DNA of 24,485 nt from a virus, in IMG/VR virus record IMGVR_UViG_3300044957_001620, positions 1-24,485 of that record; one strand, written 5' to 3'. Within the stretch, counting starts at the first letter, position 1. Every line of letters begins with the position of its first letter. Shown here one piece after another: positions 5,277 to 11,608 of this stretch. The notes under the pieces were generated by a model, which made no database searches, had not been told where the DNA came from, and worked only from the letters and a program-made list of their open reading frames with translations. The position numbers and the translations under genes are program-made.

Positions 5277-5747
5277 ATGGGACTGCGTGATGCAAAGCTG
5301 AAGATGATCGCCGGGATCACTGGCTCCTGGGAGGTCGCAGCGGCCTACCTGGGCATGACGGTGAACGCGCTGCGCAACCGGGCCTACGAGGTCAAGGGGC
5401 AGGTGCTGAGCGAAGACCACTGCCTGGCCCTGCAGACGCTCTCGGGCACGACCCACTACGCTGAGGCGATCGCCACGGCGTCGGGCGGCGTGTTCGTAAA
5501 GCTGCCGGATGACCTGGGCTGCGAGAACGAGGCGCTGATGAAGAAGTTCAACGATCTCTATACCGAGCTGGGCACGTTCTCGCGCGACTTCAGCGCGGCC
5601 ACGGCCGACGAGAAGATCGACCAGCGTGAGCGGACGATCCTGGAAGAGGACGCAGCTCGGATGCACAAGGTGCTCTCCGAGCTGGTGGCCCTGATGTTCC
5701 GAATTTATACCCCGCAGGCACCTGTCGCCCGTCCGGAGGGCGCATGA
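5277..5747 (+). CDS. YmfL/CII-like phage regulatory protein
   Basis: A 156-aa protein with Shine-Dalgarno AGAGGG just before the ATG. Residues about 13-55 carry a helix-turn-helix with the characteristic stretch SWEVAAAYLGMTVNALRNRA followed by YEVKGQVLSEDHCLALQTLS, as in YmfL/CII-type phage regulators. The C-terminal half is helical and charged (KKFNDLYTELGTFSRDF; DEKIDQRERTILEEDAAR) and probably drives oligomerisation. By place (first rightward gene after Cro) and fold it is likely to set early promoter activity, as CII does in lambda, but its target site is not known. It overlaps the next gene by 4 bp, so it is coupled to the replication block. Confidence 0.8.
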   Translation: MGLRDAKLKMIAGITGSWEVAAAYLGMTVNALRNRAYEVKGQVLSEDHCLALQTLSGTTHYAEAIATASGGVFVKLPDDLGCENEALMKKFNDLYTELGTFSRDFSAATADEKIDQRERTILEEDAARMHKVLSELVALMFRIYTPQAPVARPEGA

Positions 5748-6178
5748 GCAAGATGAAGCCACCCGTACCTGGCAGCGGCTCGTATTTGGCCCTGGTGCAT
5801 CTCGAGAAGATGGGCGGCACTGCCACCATCAAAGGCCTGCTGCTGCAGTTGCTCTGGACTGAAACGCCGGGGAAATTCCAGCGCCTCGTCATCGGCCCGC
5901 TTGAGCGCAGGGGGCTCGTGCTTCGCCGCGACGAGCAGCTTTCGCTCACCGCCGTCGGCGCCAAGCTCCTGAACCCGGCTGCCGACGCATCGGCCTTGGC
6001 CGCACCAGCCGGCTCCTTCGCTCCGCCGGCGACGCCGCTCTCGAGCCGGAATCGGCCTCGGGTCGCAATCTTGCGGCCAGGGGCGCTCGACTATCGCGGG
6101 ATCCCGTCGCGTCTGGCTGATCAACAGGTCGCCTTCCGCAGCAGCATTGCCGTGCACCACGAGGACTGCAACGGATGA
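5744..6178 (+). CDS. Winged-helix-like phage protein of the replication block
   Basis: A 144-aa protein coupled at both ends by ATGA overlaps; GGAGGG precedes its start. Residues about 12-75 look like a winged helix (SYLALVHLEKMGGTATIKGL, then a second helix GKFQRLVIGPLERRGLV and a hairpin wing RRDEQLSLTAVGAKLL). A Pro/Ala-rich linker follows. The C-terminal segment RPGALDYRGIPSRLADQQVA is a motif I remember from other phage hypothetical proteins, often next to primase genes. Being placed directly before the primase-helicase, it may bind origin DNA or help load the helicase, in the manner of lambda O or P. This is inference from fold pattern and position. Confidence 0.65.
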   Translation: MSKMKPPVPGSGSYLALVHLEKMGGTATIKGLLLQLLWTETPGKFQRLVIGPLERRGLVLRRDEQLSLTAVGAKLLNPAADASALAAPAGSFAPPATPLSSRNRPRVAILRPGALDYRGIPSRLADQQVAFRSSIAVHHEDCNG

Positions 6179-9060
6179 GCGATGTCGCACAAGTAGTGGC
6201 GCAAATGACGGAGTATGGCCTGCCGCCGCTACCGGCAAACCATCCAGTCCTGGACGGCAAGTACAAGCGCTTCGGTCCCGGCAAGAAGGGCTGGTACATC
6301 CTGCGCCGCATGACACTGCGCAGTGGCCGCGAGGTCGTCACCGGCGCCTTCGGCTACTTCCAGGGCGAGAACCGCAACACCGTTCCGGTCAAGGTCGACG
6401 TGGCCGCGATGAGCGAGGACGAGAAGGCCGAGTACGTTCGCCAGCAGCGGGCCTCCGAGAAGGCCGAGCAGGAAAAGCGCGAGGAGGAGATCCGCCTCGC
6501 AGCCGGCCGCGCGCGCGACCAATGGGCCAAAGGGCAGGGCGTGCCGGTCGAGCATCCCTACCTGGTGCAGAAGCAGGTGCAGGCTGAAGGCCTGCGCGTG
6601 AGTGCCGACGGCAAGCAGCTGCTCATCCCGCTGCGGCGCGGTGGCCAGCTTCTCGGCCTGCAGAAGATCGATGCGACCGGCAAAAAGCGCTTGAACGAGG
6701 GTATGGACGCGATTGGCGTCGCGCACATCCTCGGCACCCTGCGCGGTGCGCCGATCATCGCTGTCGGCGAGGGTTACGCAACCTGCAAGACCGCGCGCGA
6801 CAGCGTGGCTGGCGAGTACGACCTCCCGGTGGCCATGGCCCTCAACGCCGGCAACCTGCTTCACGTAGCCCGCCTGCTGCGCGAGGCCTATCCGGCCGCG
6901 CACCTCCTCTTCCTGGCCGATGACGACTACCTGCTGGTCGAGCGCTACGTCGAGCGCCTGCAGGAGGATTTCGGTGTGGTCGTGCCTGTGCCGATCGACG
7001 GCGCCGCGCACACCGTCCTGGCTCAAGATGGCGAGCGCGTCGAGGTCCTGGCGCGCTGGCGTGAGGACGCGCAGGGCATCCGGTACATCGAGGCGGACAT
7101 GCGCAAGGGTCGCCTGGTGCGCACGCCTACCTTCAAGAACGCCGGCGTGTCGAGCTGCCACGCGGCCGCGCGAGAGGTGGGCAACGCCTCGGTGGCCGTG
7201 CCGGTGTTTGCGGTCGACCGCGCAGGGCGCAAGCTGACGGACTACAACGACGTGCAGATCGAGGAAGGGCTGGAATCGGTAGCGTCTCAGGTTCGTCTTG
7301 CCATCCTCGCTGCGCAGCAGCGCACAACATCCTCCCCGTCCTCCCCCGCGCCAGCGGCCGAGGAAGCGCTGCAGCCTGCTGCCCACCTTTCCCTCGCTGC
7401 GGAGCAGCGCACAATCTCCCCTCCCGCCCCTCCCGCGCAAGCGGCCGCGGTGGGTGACTTGCACGACCAGGACGAAACCCTTCTCCCCATCGCGCAAGCG
7501 GGCGGGGAAGGTTCGCCTGTGTCCGGTCCCCCCGCCCCCCTCAGCGCGGAGCGGCCAGAGGAGGGGGCGCCCGACGAGCTGCCGGCGGATTTTGATGCCC
7601 GATTTGGGGCGGAAGAGGCCCCTGCAGGGCCTTCCCAGCCACTGGCCAAGGTCTACCCGTTGGTAGCGCCCGGCTCCGCTCCCGCGCGGGGGGAGGGGGA
7701 AAGCGATCCAGGCGACAAGAAAGCGGCGAAGGATAAGCCCAAGAAGGTCTACGGCGACGAGCACTGGAACAAGGTCAACGAGGTGCTCGACAACTTCATC
7801 CTGATCTACGGCGAGGACATGGTGTGGGACTGCCAGCACAGGATGCTGATGCGGATCTCGGCCATGCGCACGATCGTCGGCAACAGCGATGTGATGAAGT
7901 TCTGGAGCGGGCCGCAGCGCCGCTGGGTGCTGAAGAAGAACATCGTGTTCGATCCGACCAACACGCCGTCGCCGGCCGAGAGCGGGCCGACCGCGACCGT
8001 GAACCTGTTCAACGGCTGGCCGATGAAGCCCAAGCAAGGGAAGTGCATCCAGATCCTGACGCTGCTCTCGCACCTGTGCGACGGCAACGAGGAGATGGAG
8101 ACCTGGATCGCGCGCTGGCTGGCCTACCCGCTGCGCAACCCCGGCGCGAAGATGGAGACGTCGATCATCATGCACGGCGACGAGGGCTCCGGTAAGAACT
8201 TCTTCTTCGAGCGCGTGGTGAAGCCGATCTACGGCGAATACGGCTACGTGATCGGCAACGACCAGCTGGAGAGCAAGTTCAACGATTGGGCCAGCATGAA
8301 GCTGTTCATGGTGGCCGACGAGGTGGTCACCAGGGCCGAGCTCAAGCAGATGAAGGGCAAGCTCAAGGGGCTGATCTCGGGCGACACCGTGATCGTCAAC
8401 CCGAAGGGCCTGCCCGAGCACGTCGAGAAGAACCAGATGAATTTTGTGTTCCTCTCCAACGAGCTGCAGCCGCTCGCCCTGGACAAGACAGACCGGCGAT
8501 ACCTGGTCGTGTGGACGCCGCCGGCCCTCACCAAGGAGTTCTACCAAAGCGTGGCCGAGGAGATCCGCAAGGGCGGCATCGAGGCGTTCTACCACTACCT
8601 GGTGCACGAATTGGACATGGGGGACTTCGACCGGCACACGAAGCCGATCTACAACGACGCCAAAGACAAGCTGATCGAGAAGAGCCTGATGCCGTCGGAA
8701 CGCTTCTACCGCGAGTGGTCCGGTGGCTTCCTGCCGTTGCCCTTCATCACGGTCGCGGTCAACCAGCTGTACGACGCGTTCAGGGTGTGGTGCGGGCGCT
8801 CGGGCGAACCGATGTACACCTCGATGACGAAGTTCAGCCCCGAGATCGAGCGGTATGCCGGCGGCACGCTCAAGAAAAAGCTCATCAAGTATGAGCTAGG
8901 CGAGGAGGTCAAGCAGCGCGTGGTGTTCATGGTCGGCGACCTTCCCGCCGGCCGTACGTTCAGCGACTGGGCTGAGGCATCGGGCGCCCTGTTCGAGAAG
9001 CACTACCAGACCTACCGCAACCGTGGAGGACCCCAGCCAGGGCTCGATGTGGGGAGTTGA
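6175..9060 (+). CDS. TOPRIM + SF3/DUF5906 primase-helicase
   Basis: A 961-aa replication protein. The N-terminal part (about 20-70) resembles the region before TOPRIM in P4/T7-type primases; a charged helix follows (80-110). The TOPRIM domain spans about 190-265, with GEG (Glu199) and the acidic triad DDD (249-251), so it is expected to make primers or handle nucleotidyl transfer. A Pro/Ala-rich linker covers about 375-520. The C-terminal SF3-type helicase has Walker A GDEGSGKN (668-675), Walker B MVADE (712-716), sensor FLSN and arginine finger DRRY (773-776). It should act at the phage origin, for which the TTCACA cluster directly downstream is the best candidate. The length is about that expected for fused primase-helicases. 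A truncated paralogue of the helicase part is encoded at 2507-3292. Confidence 0.92.
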   Translation: MSDVAQVVAQMTEYGLPPLPANHPVLDGKYKRFGPGKKGWYILRRMTLRSGREVVTGAFGYFQGENRNTVPVKVDVAAMSEDEKAEYVRQQRASEKAEQEKREEEIRLAAGRARDQWAKGQGVPVEHPYLVQKQVQAEGLRVSADGKQLLIPLRRGGQLLGLQKIDATGKKRLNEGMDAIGVAHILGTLRGAPIIAVGEGYATCKTARDSVAGEYDLPVAMALNAGNLLHVARLLREAYPAAHLLFLADDDYLLVERYVERLQEDFGVVVPVPIDGAAHTVLAQDGERVEVLARWREDAQGIRYIEADMRKGRLVRTPTFKNAGVSSCHAAAREVGNASVAVPVFAVDRAGRKLTDYNDVQIEEGLESVASQVRLAILAAQQRTTSSPSSPAPAAEEALQPAAHLSLAAEQRTISPPAPPAQAAAVGDLHDQDETLLPIAQAGGEGSPVSGPPAPLSAERPEEGAPDELPADFDARFGAEEAPAGPSQPLAKVYPLVAPGSAPARGEGESDPGDKKAAKDKPKKVYGDEHWNKVNEVLDNFILIYGEDMVWDCQHRMLMRISAMRTIVGNSDVMKFWSGPQRRWVLKKNIVFDPTNTPSPAESGPTATVNLFNGWPMKPKQGKCIQILTLLSHLCDGNEEMETWIARWLAYPLRNPGAKMETSIIMHGDEGSGKNFFFERVVKPIYGEYGYVIGNDQLESKFNDWASMKLFMVADEVVTRAELKQMKGKLKGLISGDTVIVNPKGLPEHVEKNQMNFVFLSNELQPLALDKTDRRYLVVWTPPALTKEFYQSVAEEIRKGGIEAFYHYLVHELDMGDFDRHTKPIYNDAKDKLIEKSLMPSERFYREWSGGFLPLPFITVAVNQLYDAFRVWCGRSGEPMYTSMTKFSPEIERYAGGTLKKKLIKYELGEEVKQRVVFMVGDLPAGRTFSDWAEASGALFEKHYQTYRNRGGPQPGLDVGS
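7306..7700 (+). repeat. Repeat-rich Pro/Ala linker inside the primase-helicase gene
   Basis: Two 22-bp segments, 7306-7327 and 7393-7414, agree at 21 of 22 positions, are exactly 87 bp (29 codons) apart and encode LAAQQRT and LAAEQRT. Each contains a small palindrome around CGCTGC/GCAGCG. Further C-rich/G-rich inverted segments follow (for example CTTCTCCCC at 7480-7488 with GGGGAAGG at 7504-7511, and CTCCCGCGCGGGGGGAGGGG at about 7678-7697). The strand-asymmetric C-runs are unlike the rest of the gene. This looks like REP-type intergenic repeats kept in frame as a flexible linker. Confidence 0.5.
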
Positions 9061-9063
9061 CCC

Positions 9064-9303
9064 TTCACATTCTGCGAACCCTTCACACGCAGAAAGCCCG
9101 TAGATACAGGCGATTTGAACGATGTGAAGGGTGTGAACAGTTCTCCTATATGTGCGCGCACATGCGCGAGAAAGCGGGGCAGGCAGGAAAGAAGGGGAAT
9201 GGATCGAATCGAAAAGATCAAATAACCATTCATACCCTTCACATCGTTAACAAGAGTAATAAAAACAATGAGTTAGAGATGTGAATGATGTGAATCATGT
9301 GAA
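9064..9303. repeat. TTCACA/TGTGAA iteron cluster, candidate replication origin
   Basis: Eight copies of TTCACA or its complement TGTGAA lie in 240 bases: starts at 9064, 9082, 9123, 9132, 9238, 9280, 9289 and 9298. Four have the longer form CCCTTCACA or its complement, and the last three form a 9-bp tandem array (GATGTGAAT, GATGTGAAT, CATGTGAAT). Between the halves lies a perfect 14-bp palindrome ATGTGCGCGCACAT (9150-9163) and an AT-rich stretch (9210-9280). There is no convincing gene here. Position directly behind the primase-helicase, iterons and AT-rich DNA together suggest a phage origin; binding by the helicase or the winged-helix protein is inferred. Confidence 0.6.
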
Positions 9304-9325
9304 TACGTTGCTTTAAGGAAAAGAA

Positions 9326-9991
9326 ATGAAAGGGAATGCGATGGAAGTGATGGGGACGAGCGGTGCGGTGTTCAGCGATGTGAGCCAGGCGGTACACGTT
9401 GCGTATGTGGTGATGGCACAGGGCGCCTCGCACGGTGCGCCGCTGCGGAAGGCCCTATTGCGGGTCATGGAAGAGGTGCAGCTGGATTCGGAGCAGCAGC
9501 GTCACTGGCTTGACCAGCTGCGCGGCGAACGTAGCAGCACCGTGAACTTCGAAGGCCTGAGCCAGCTCGACATCCGCGCGCAGTGCTCGATGGTCGCCCA
9601 AGCGGTACGCACGAAGCTGCCCGATGCTGAGAAGTGGGTGCTGCAGGCCAAGTATGGTCACACGGACTACGAGGACGAGGAAGGCGTGCGCCGGTTCGCC
9701 TTCTCGGCCGAGCGCATCGCTGCGATTCACGGCCTGTCGCAGTGGTTCGCGCCGCTGCTGCCGAAGATCCCGGTGCTGGCCGTGGACTGCATGCTCGGCC
9801 GCATGTTCGCCAACCACGTCAGGATCGACATCACCTCGCGCGCGCTGGCAGAGCAGTTCGGTGGCAACCACACGCAATACGTGCGCGCGTCGGCTACATT
9901 GAAGCAGCATGTGCGCACCCTAGAGACTCAGGCCCTGAAGAGGCTCGCACCATACTTCCAAGAGCATGGCCTGATCGAGGCGTTGCATTAG
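9326..9991 (+). CDS. Candidate Q-type late antiterminator
   Basis: A 221-aa protein with Shine-Dalgarno AAGGA six bases before the ATG. I do not recognise its family with certainty. The middle is helical with conserved-looking aromatic and charged residues (LPDAEKWVLQAKYGHTDYED), and the C-terminal third contains a helix-turn-helix-like segment (ITSRALAEQFGGNHTQYVRA followed by ATLKQHVRTLETQALKRL), like a sigma-region-4 or DNA-binding domain. It is the last gene before the late block and is followed by a consensus promoter whose transcript meets strong terminators within about 25-50 bases. That arrangement is where lambdoid phages encode Q, so I propose it allows read-through into the late operon. 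The functional call rests on context; a plain DNA-binding regulator is the alternative. Confidence 0.6.
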   Translation: MKGNAMEVMGTSGAVFSDVSQAVHVAYVVMAQGASHGAPLRKALLRVMEEVQLDSEQQRHWLDQLRGERSSTVNFEGLSQLDIRAQCSMVAQAVRTKLPDAEKWVLQAKYGHTDYEDEEGVRRFAFSAERIAAIHGLSQWFAPLLPKIPVLAVDCMLGRMFANHVRIDITSRALAEQFGGNHTQYVRASATLKQHVRTLETQALKRLAPYFQEHGLIEALH

Positions 9992-10023
9992 GCGACACAA
10001 TGTGAACGGGAAGAAATGATGCG

Positions 10024-10052
10024 TTGACGAATTGTTCCAGCTAGGATATATT
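10024..10052 (+). promoter_or_regulatory. Late promoter (pR'-like)
   Basis: TTGACG (10024-10029), a 17-bp spacer and TATATT (10047-10052) make a strong sigma70 promoter in a gap with no genes. The predicted start point is near 10059. The transcript runs into a terminator starting at 10080, as in lambda pR'-tR'. A CATACT (10058-10063) in the first transcribed bases could act as a -10-like pause signal, though this is speculative. Confidence 0.7.
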
Positions 10053-10079
10053 TTCGCCATACTCGCAGTCAGAGTGCGT

Positions 10080-10104
10080 AAAGCCCGCCAACGCGGGCTT
10101 TTTG
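10080..10104 (+). terminator. Rho-independent terminator (tR'-like)
   Basis: AAAGCCCGC (10080-10088), loop CAAC, GCGGGCTTT (10093-10101) and further T residues form a perfect 9-bp stem with U-tail. It lies about 20 bp downstream of the predicted late start point and would make a leader RNA of roughly 45 nt unless antitermination occurs. Confidence 0.85.
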
Positions 10105-10149
10105 CGTTTACGGCTTCGGGTTAGCGCATCCCTCGCGCTTCCTCCATCC

Positions 10150-10205
10150 GCACCGGCAACGGTGCCTTTGCCCCGCCAACACCCGTTGAGCGGGGCTTTT
10201 TCTTT
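10150..10205 (+). terminator. Second terminator region before the late genes
   Basis: Two hairpins stand in tandem. GCACCG-GCAA-CGGTGC (10150-10165) has a GNRA loop and only a weak T tail. GCCCCGC (10170-10176) pairs with GCGGGGC (10190-10196), with inner CAAC/GTTG pairing and a single bulge, and is followed by TTTTTCTTT. The second is a strong intrinsic terminator. Together with the one at 10080 they would block late transcription without an antiterminator. Confidence 0.8.
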
Positions 10206-10207
10206 CA

Positions 10208-10223
10208 GTGCAGACGTCTGCAC
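10208..10223. promoter_or_regulatory. Perfect 16-bp palindrome, copy 1
   Basis: GTGCAGACGTCTGCAC reads the same on both strands. It lies directly after the terminator T-run and ends 1 bp before the AGGAG ribosome site of the first late gene. An identical copy lies at 19184-19199. It may be a DNA operator for a dimeric regulator, or an mRNA hairpin near the ribosome site. Confidence 0.6.
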
Positions 10224-10235
10224 CAGGAGACCTCA

Positions 10236-10991
10236 ATGACCGTCGATGTGCGAGATGCTATCGAGCAGATCACGTGCGGCATGCTGGTGGAGGAGAAGCA
10301 GGTTAAATTTGCCACGCGGGTCTCCTTGACCCGCACGGCCAAGAGGGTCGAGGTTGCTGAGAAACACGAGATGCGCGACAGCTTCCACGAACCGACAGAC
10401 TTCACCTTGTCGGGTACGTTCGTGCGGCCAGCGACGGCATCGAACCTGTCGGCCGAGGTCAAGCTCAAGGACTTCGCGAGCAAGAGCAGCACGCCGGCAG
10501 CGAAGTACCTGGAAGCGCAGATCAAGGGCGGCTCACGCAGGCAGAAGCGATTCGAGCGCGCGCTAGAGTCGATCGGCGCCCTGCCACCTGGCTACCGCGT
10601 GGTGCCGGGTGAGGGCGCGCAGTTGGACGTGCACGGCAACATGAGCCGTGGGCAGATCGTCCAGATTCTCTCGTATTTCAAGGCATTCCCCGAGGCCGGG
10701 TACAAGGCGAACATGAGCGACAAGCGTCGGGAGGCGCTACAGCGTGGAAGCAGGACGCGTCAGGGCTTCGCCTACTTCGTCGGCAGGCCTGGTGATCGCC
10801 TCCCGCACGGCATCTACCAGCGCGTCCAGTTCGCCGGCGGCACTGCGATCAGGGCGGTGATGATCTTCGTTCGCGAGGCCGTCTACCAGAAGACGTTCGA
10901 CTTCGGCTACGTGGCCACATCGACCATCGAGCAGCACTTCGCCGGCGAATTTACCCGCGCGCTGGCCGAGGCGCGAGCGACACAACGCTGA
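10236..10991 (+). CDS. gpZ-like minor tail/tail completion protein
   Basis: A 251-aa protein with AGGAG six bases before the ATG. The start TVDVRDAIEQITCGMLVEEK, the stretch FTLSGTFVRPATASNLSAEV and especially STPAAKYLEAQIKGGSRRQK followed by RFERALESIGALPPGYRVVP and NMSRGQIVQILSYF match my memory of phage proteins annotated as minor tail protein Z-like. In lambda, gpZ acts in tail completion and helps position the DNA end for injection. Lambda gpZ is about 190 aa, so this one is longer. It is the first gene of the late operon, ahead of the terminase, an unusual place compared with lambda, where Z lies after the head genes. A head morphogenesis role is the main alternative. Confidence 0.6.
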   Translation: MTVDVRDAIEQITCGMLVEEKQVKFATRVSLTRTAKRVEVAEKHEMRDSFHEPTDFTLSGTFVRPATASNLSAEVKLKDFASKSSTPAAKYLEAQIKGGSRRQKRFERALESIGALPPGYRVVPGEGAQLDVHGNMSRGQIVQILSYFKAFPEAGYKANMSDKRREALQRGSRTRQGFAYFVGRPGDRLPHGIYQRVQFAGGTAIRAVMIFVREAVYQKTFDFGYVATSTIEQHFAGEFTRALAEARATQR

Positions 10992-11000
10992 CCTTTTCGT

Positions 11001-11048
11001 TTTCCAAGGTACTCCCGCGAGGGGGCCCTTCAAGGGTAATTCGAACCC
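11001..11048. other. Possible cos region
   Basis: The gap between the gpZ-like gene and the small terminase gene has no frame but contains several short inverted repeats: CTCCCGCGAGG (11012-11022), whose complement includes the CCTCGCGGG present at lambda cosN, GGGCCC (11022-11027 region), CCCTT-C-AAGGG (11026-11036) and CGAACCCCGAG (11042-11052). Cos sites of Nu1/GpA-type phages normally lie just before the small terminase gene. Position and dyads make cos plausible; no cut site can be assigned. Confidence 0.35.
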
Positions 11049-11089
11049 CGAGTTTTCTCTAGTCACAGACCCGTCCTAAGGGGGTTGTA

Positions 11090-11608
11090 TTGTCACACTT
11101 TGACCTATCCAAGCCGATGACGCAGGCTGCTTTCGGCGCGCTCGTCGGCGTCAGTCAGCAGGCCATCGGCAACCTGGTGGGCCGAGGTGTCCTCGACAAG
11201 GACATGGACGGCCACCAGATGCTGCAGGTGTACTGCTCGCACCTTCGCGAGCAGGCCGCTGGCCGCGCGGCGAACGAGGGCCTCGACCTGGCAACCGAGC
11301 GGGCCGGCCTGGCCAAGGCGCAGCGCGAGAAGATCGAGATGCAGAACGCGGTGACGCGCGCGGAGCTGGCGCCCGTCGCGCTCATCGAAGCGGTGCTGTC
11401 CCAGGCGGCAGGGAAAATCTCGGGCATCCTCGAGGCGATCCCTGGCGCGGTTAAGCGCCGGGTGCCCACCCTGTCGGGCGAGGAGATCAAGAACATCGCG
11501 GCCGAGATCGCACGCGTGCGCAACATCATCGGAAGCATGTCGCTTGACGACCTGCGCGAGCCCGAGGAGGAGGACGAGGAGGCCGAGGCCGAGGAGCCTG
11601 CCCCATGA
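11090..11608 (+). CDS. Terminase small subunit, Nu1 family
   Basis: A 172-aa protein starting at TTG 11090 behind AAGGGGG; an in-frame ATG follows at codon 10. Residues about 10-36 form the N-terminal winged helix-turn-helix (MTQAAFGALVGVSQQAIGNL then VGRGVL) that binds cos in the Nu1 family. A central helical region with the usual LAKAQREKIEMQNAV follows, then a segment for multimerisation, and a strongly acidic tail (EPEEEDEEAEAEEPAP). Lambda gpNu1 is 181 aa, so the length fits. It should recognise the packaging site and stimulate the large subunit. Its TGA overlaps the ATG of the large terminase gene, so subunit ratios are probably set by coupling. Confidence 0.88.
   Translation: MSHFDLSKPMTQAAFGALVGVSQQAIGNLVGRGVLDKDMDGHQMLQVYCSHLREQAAGRAANEGLDLATERAGLAKAQREKIEMQNAVTRAELAPVALIEAVLSQAAGKISGILEAIPGAVKRRVPTLSGEEIKNIAAEIARVRNIIGSMSLDDLREPEEEDEEAEAEEPAP

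Noticed and set aside
5186-5320. Upstream extension of the WYL-like gene
   Set aside because: It runs through the operator and into the start of the YmfL-like gene on the other strand; the ATG at 5185 has its own ribosome site and the family pattern starts there.
6229-8637. 802-aa minus-strand frame opposite the primase-helicase
   Set aside because: It is the antisense shadow of a high-GC gene: very rich in Arg, Leu, His and Val, without domains, while the plus-strand protein has complete TOPRIM and helicase motifs.
9057-9284. 75-aa plus-strand frame after the primase-helicase
   Set aside because: It consists of translated TTCACA repeats (THILRTLHTQ and similar), which are better explained as an iteron cluster.
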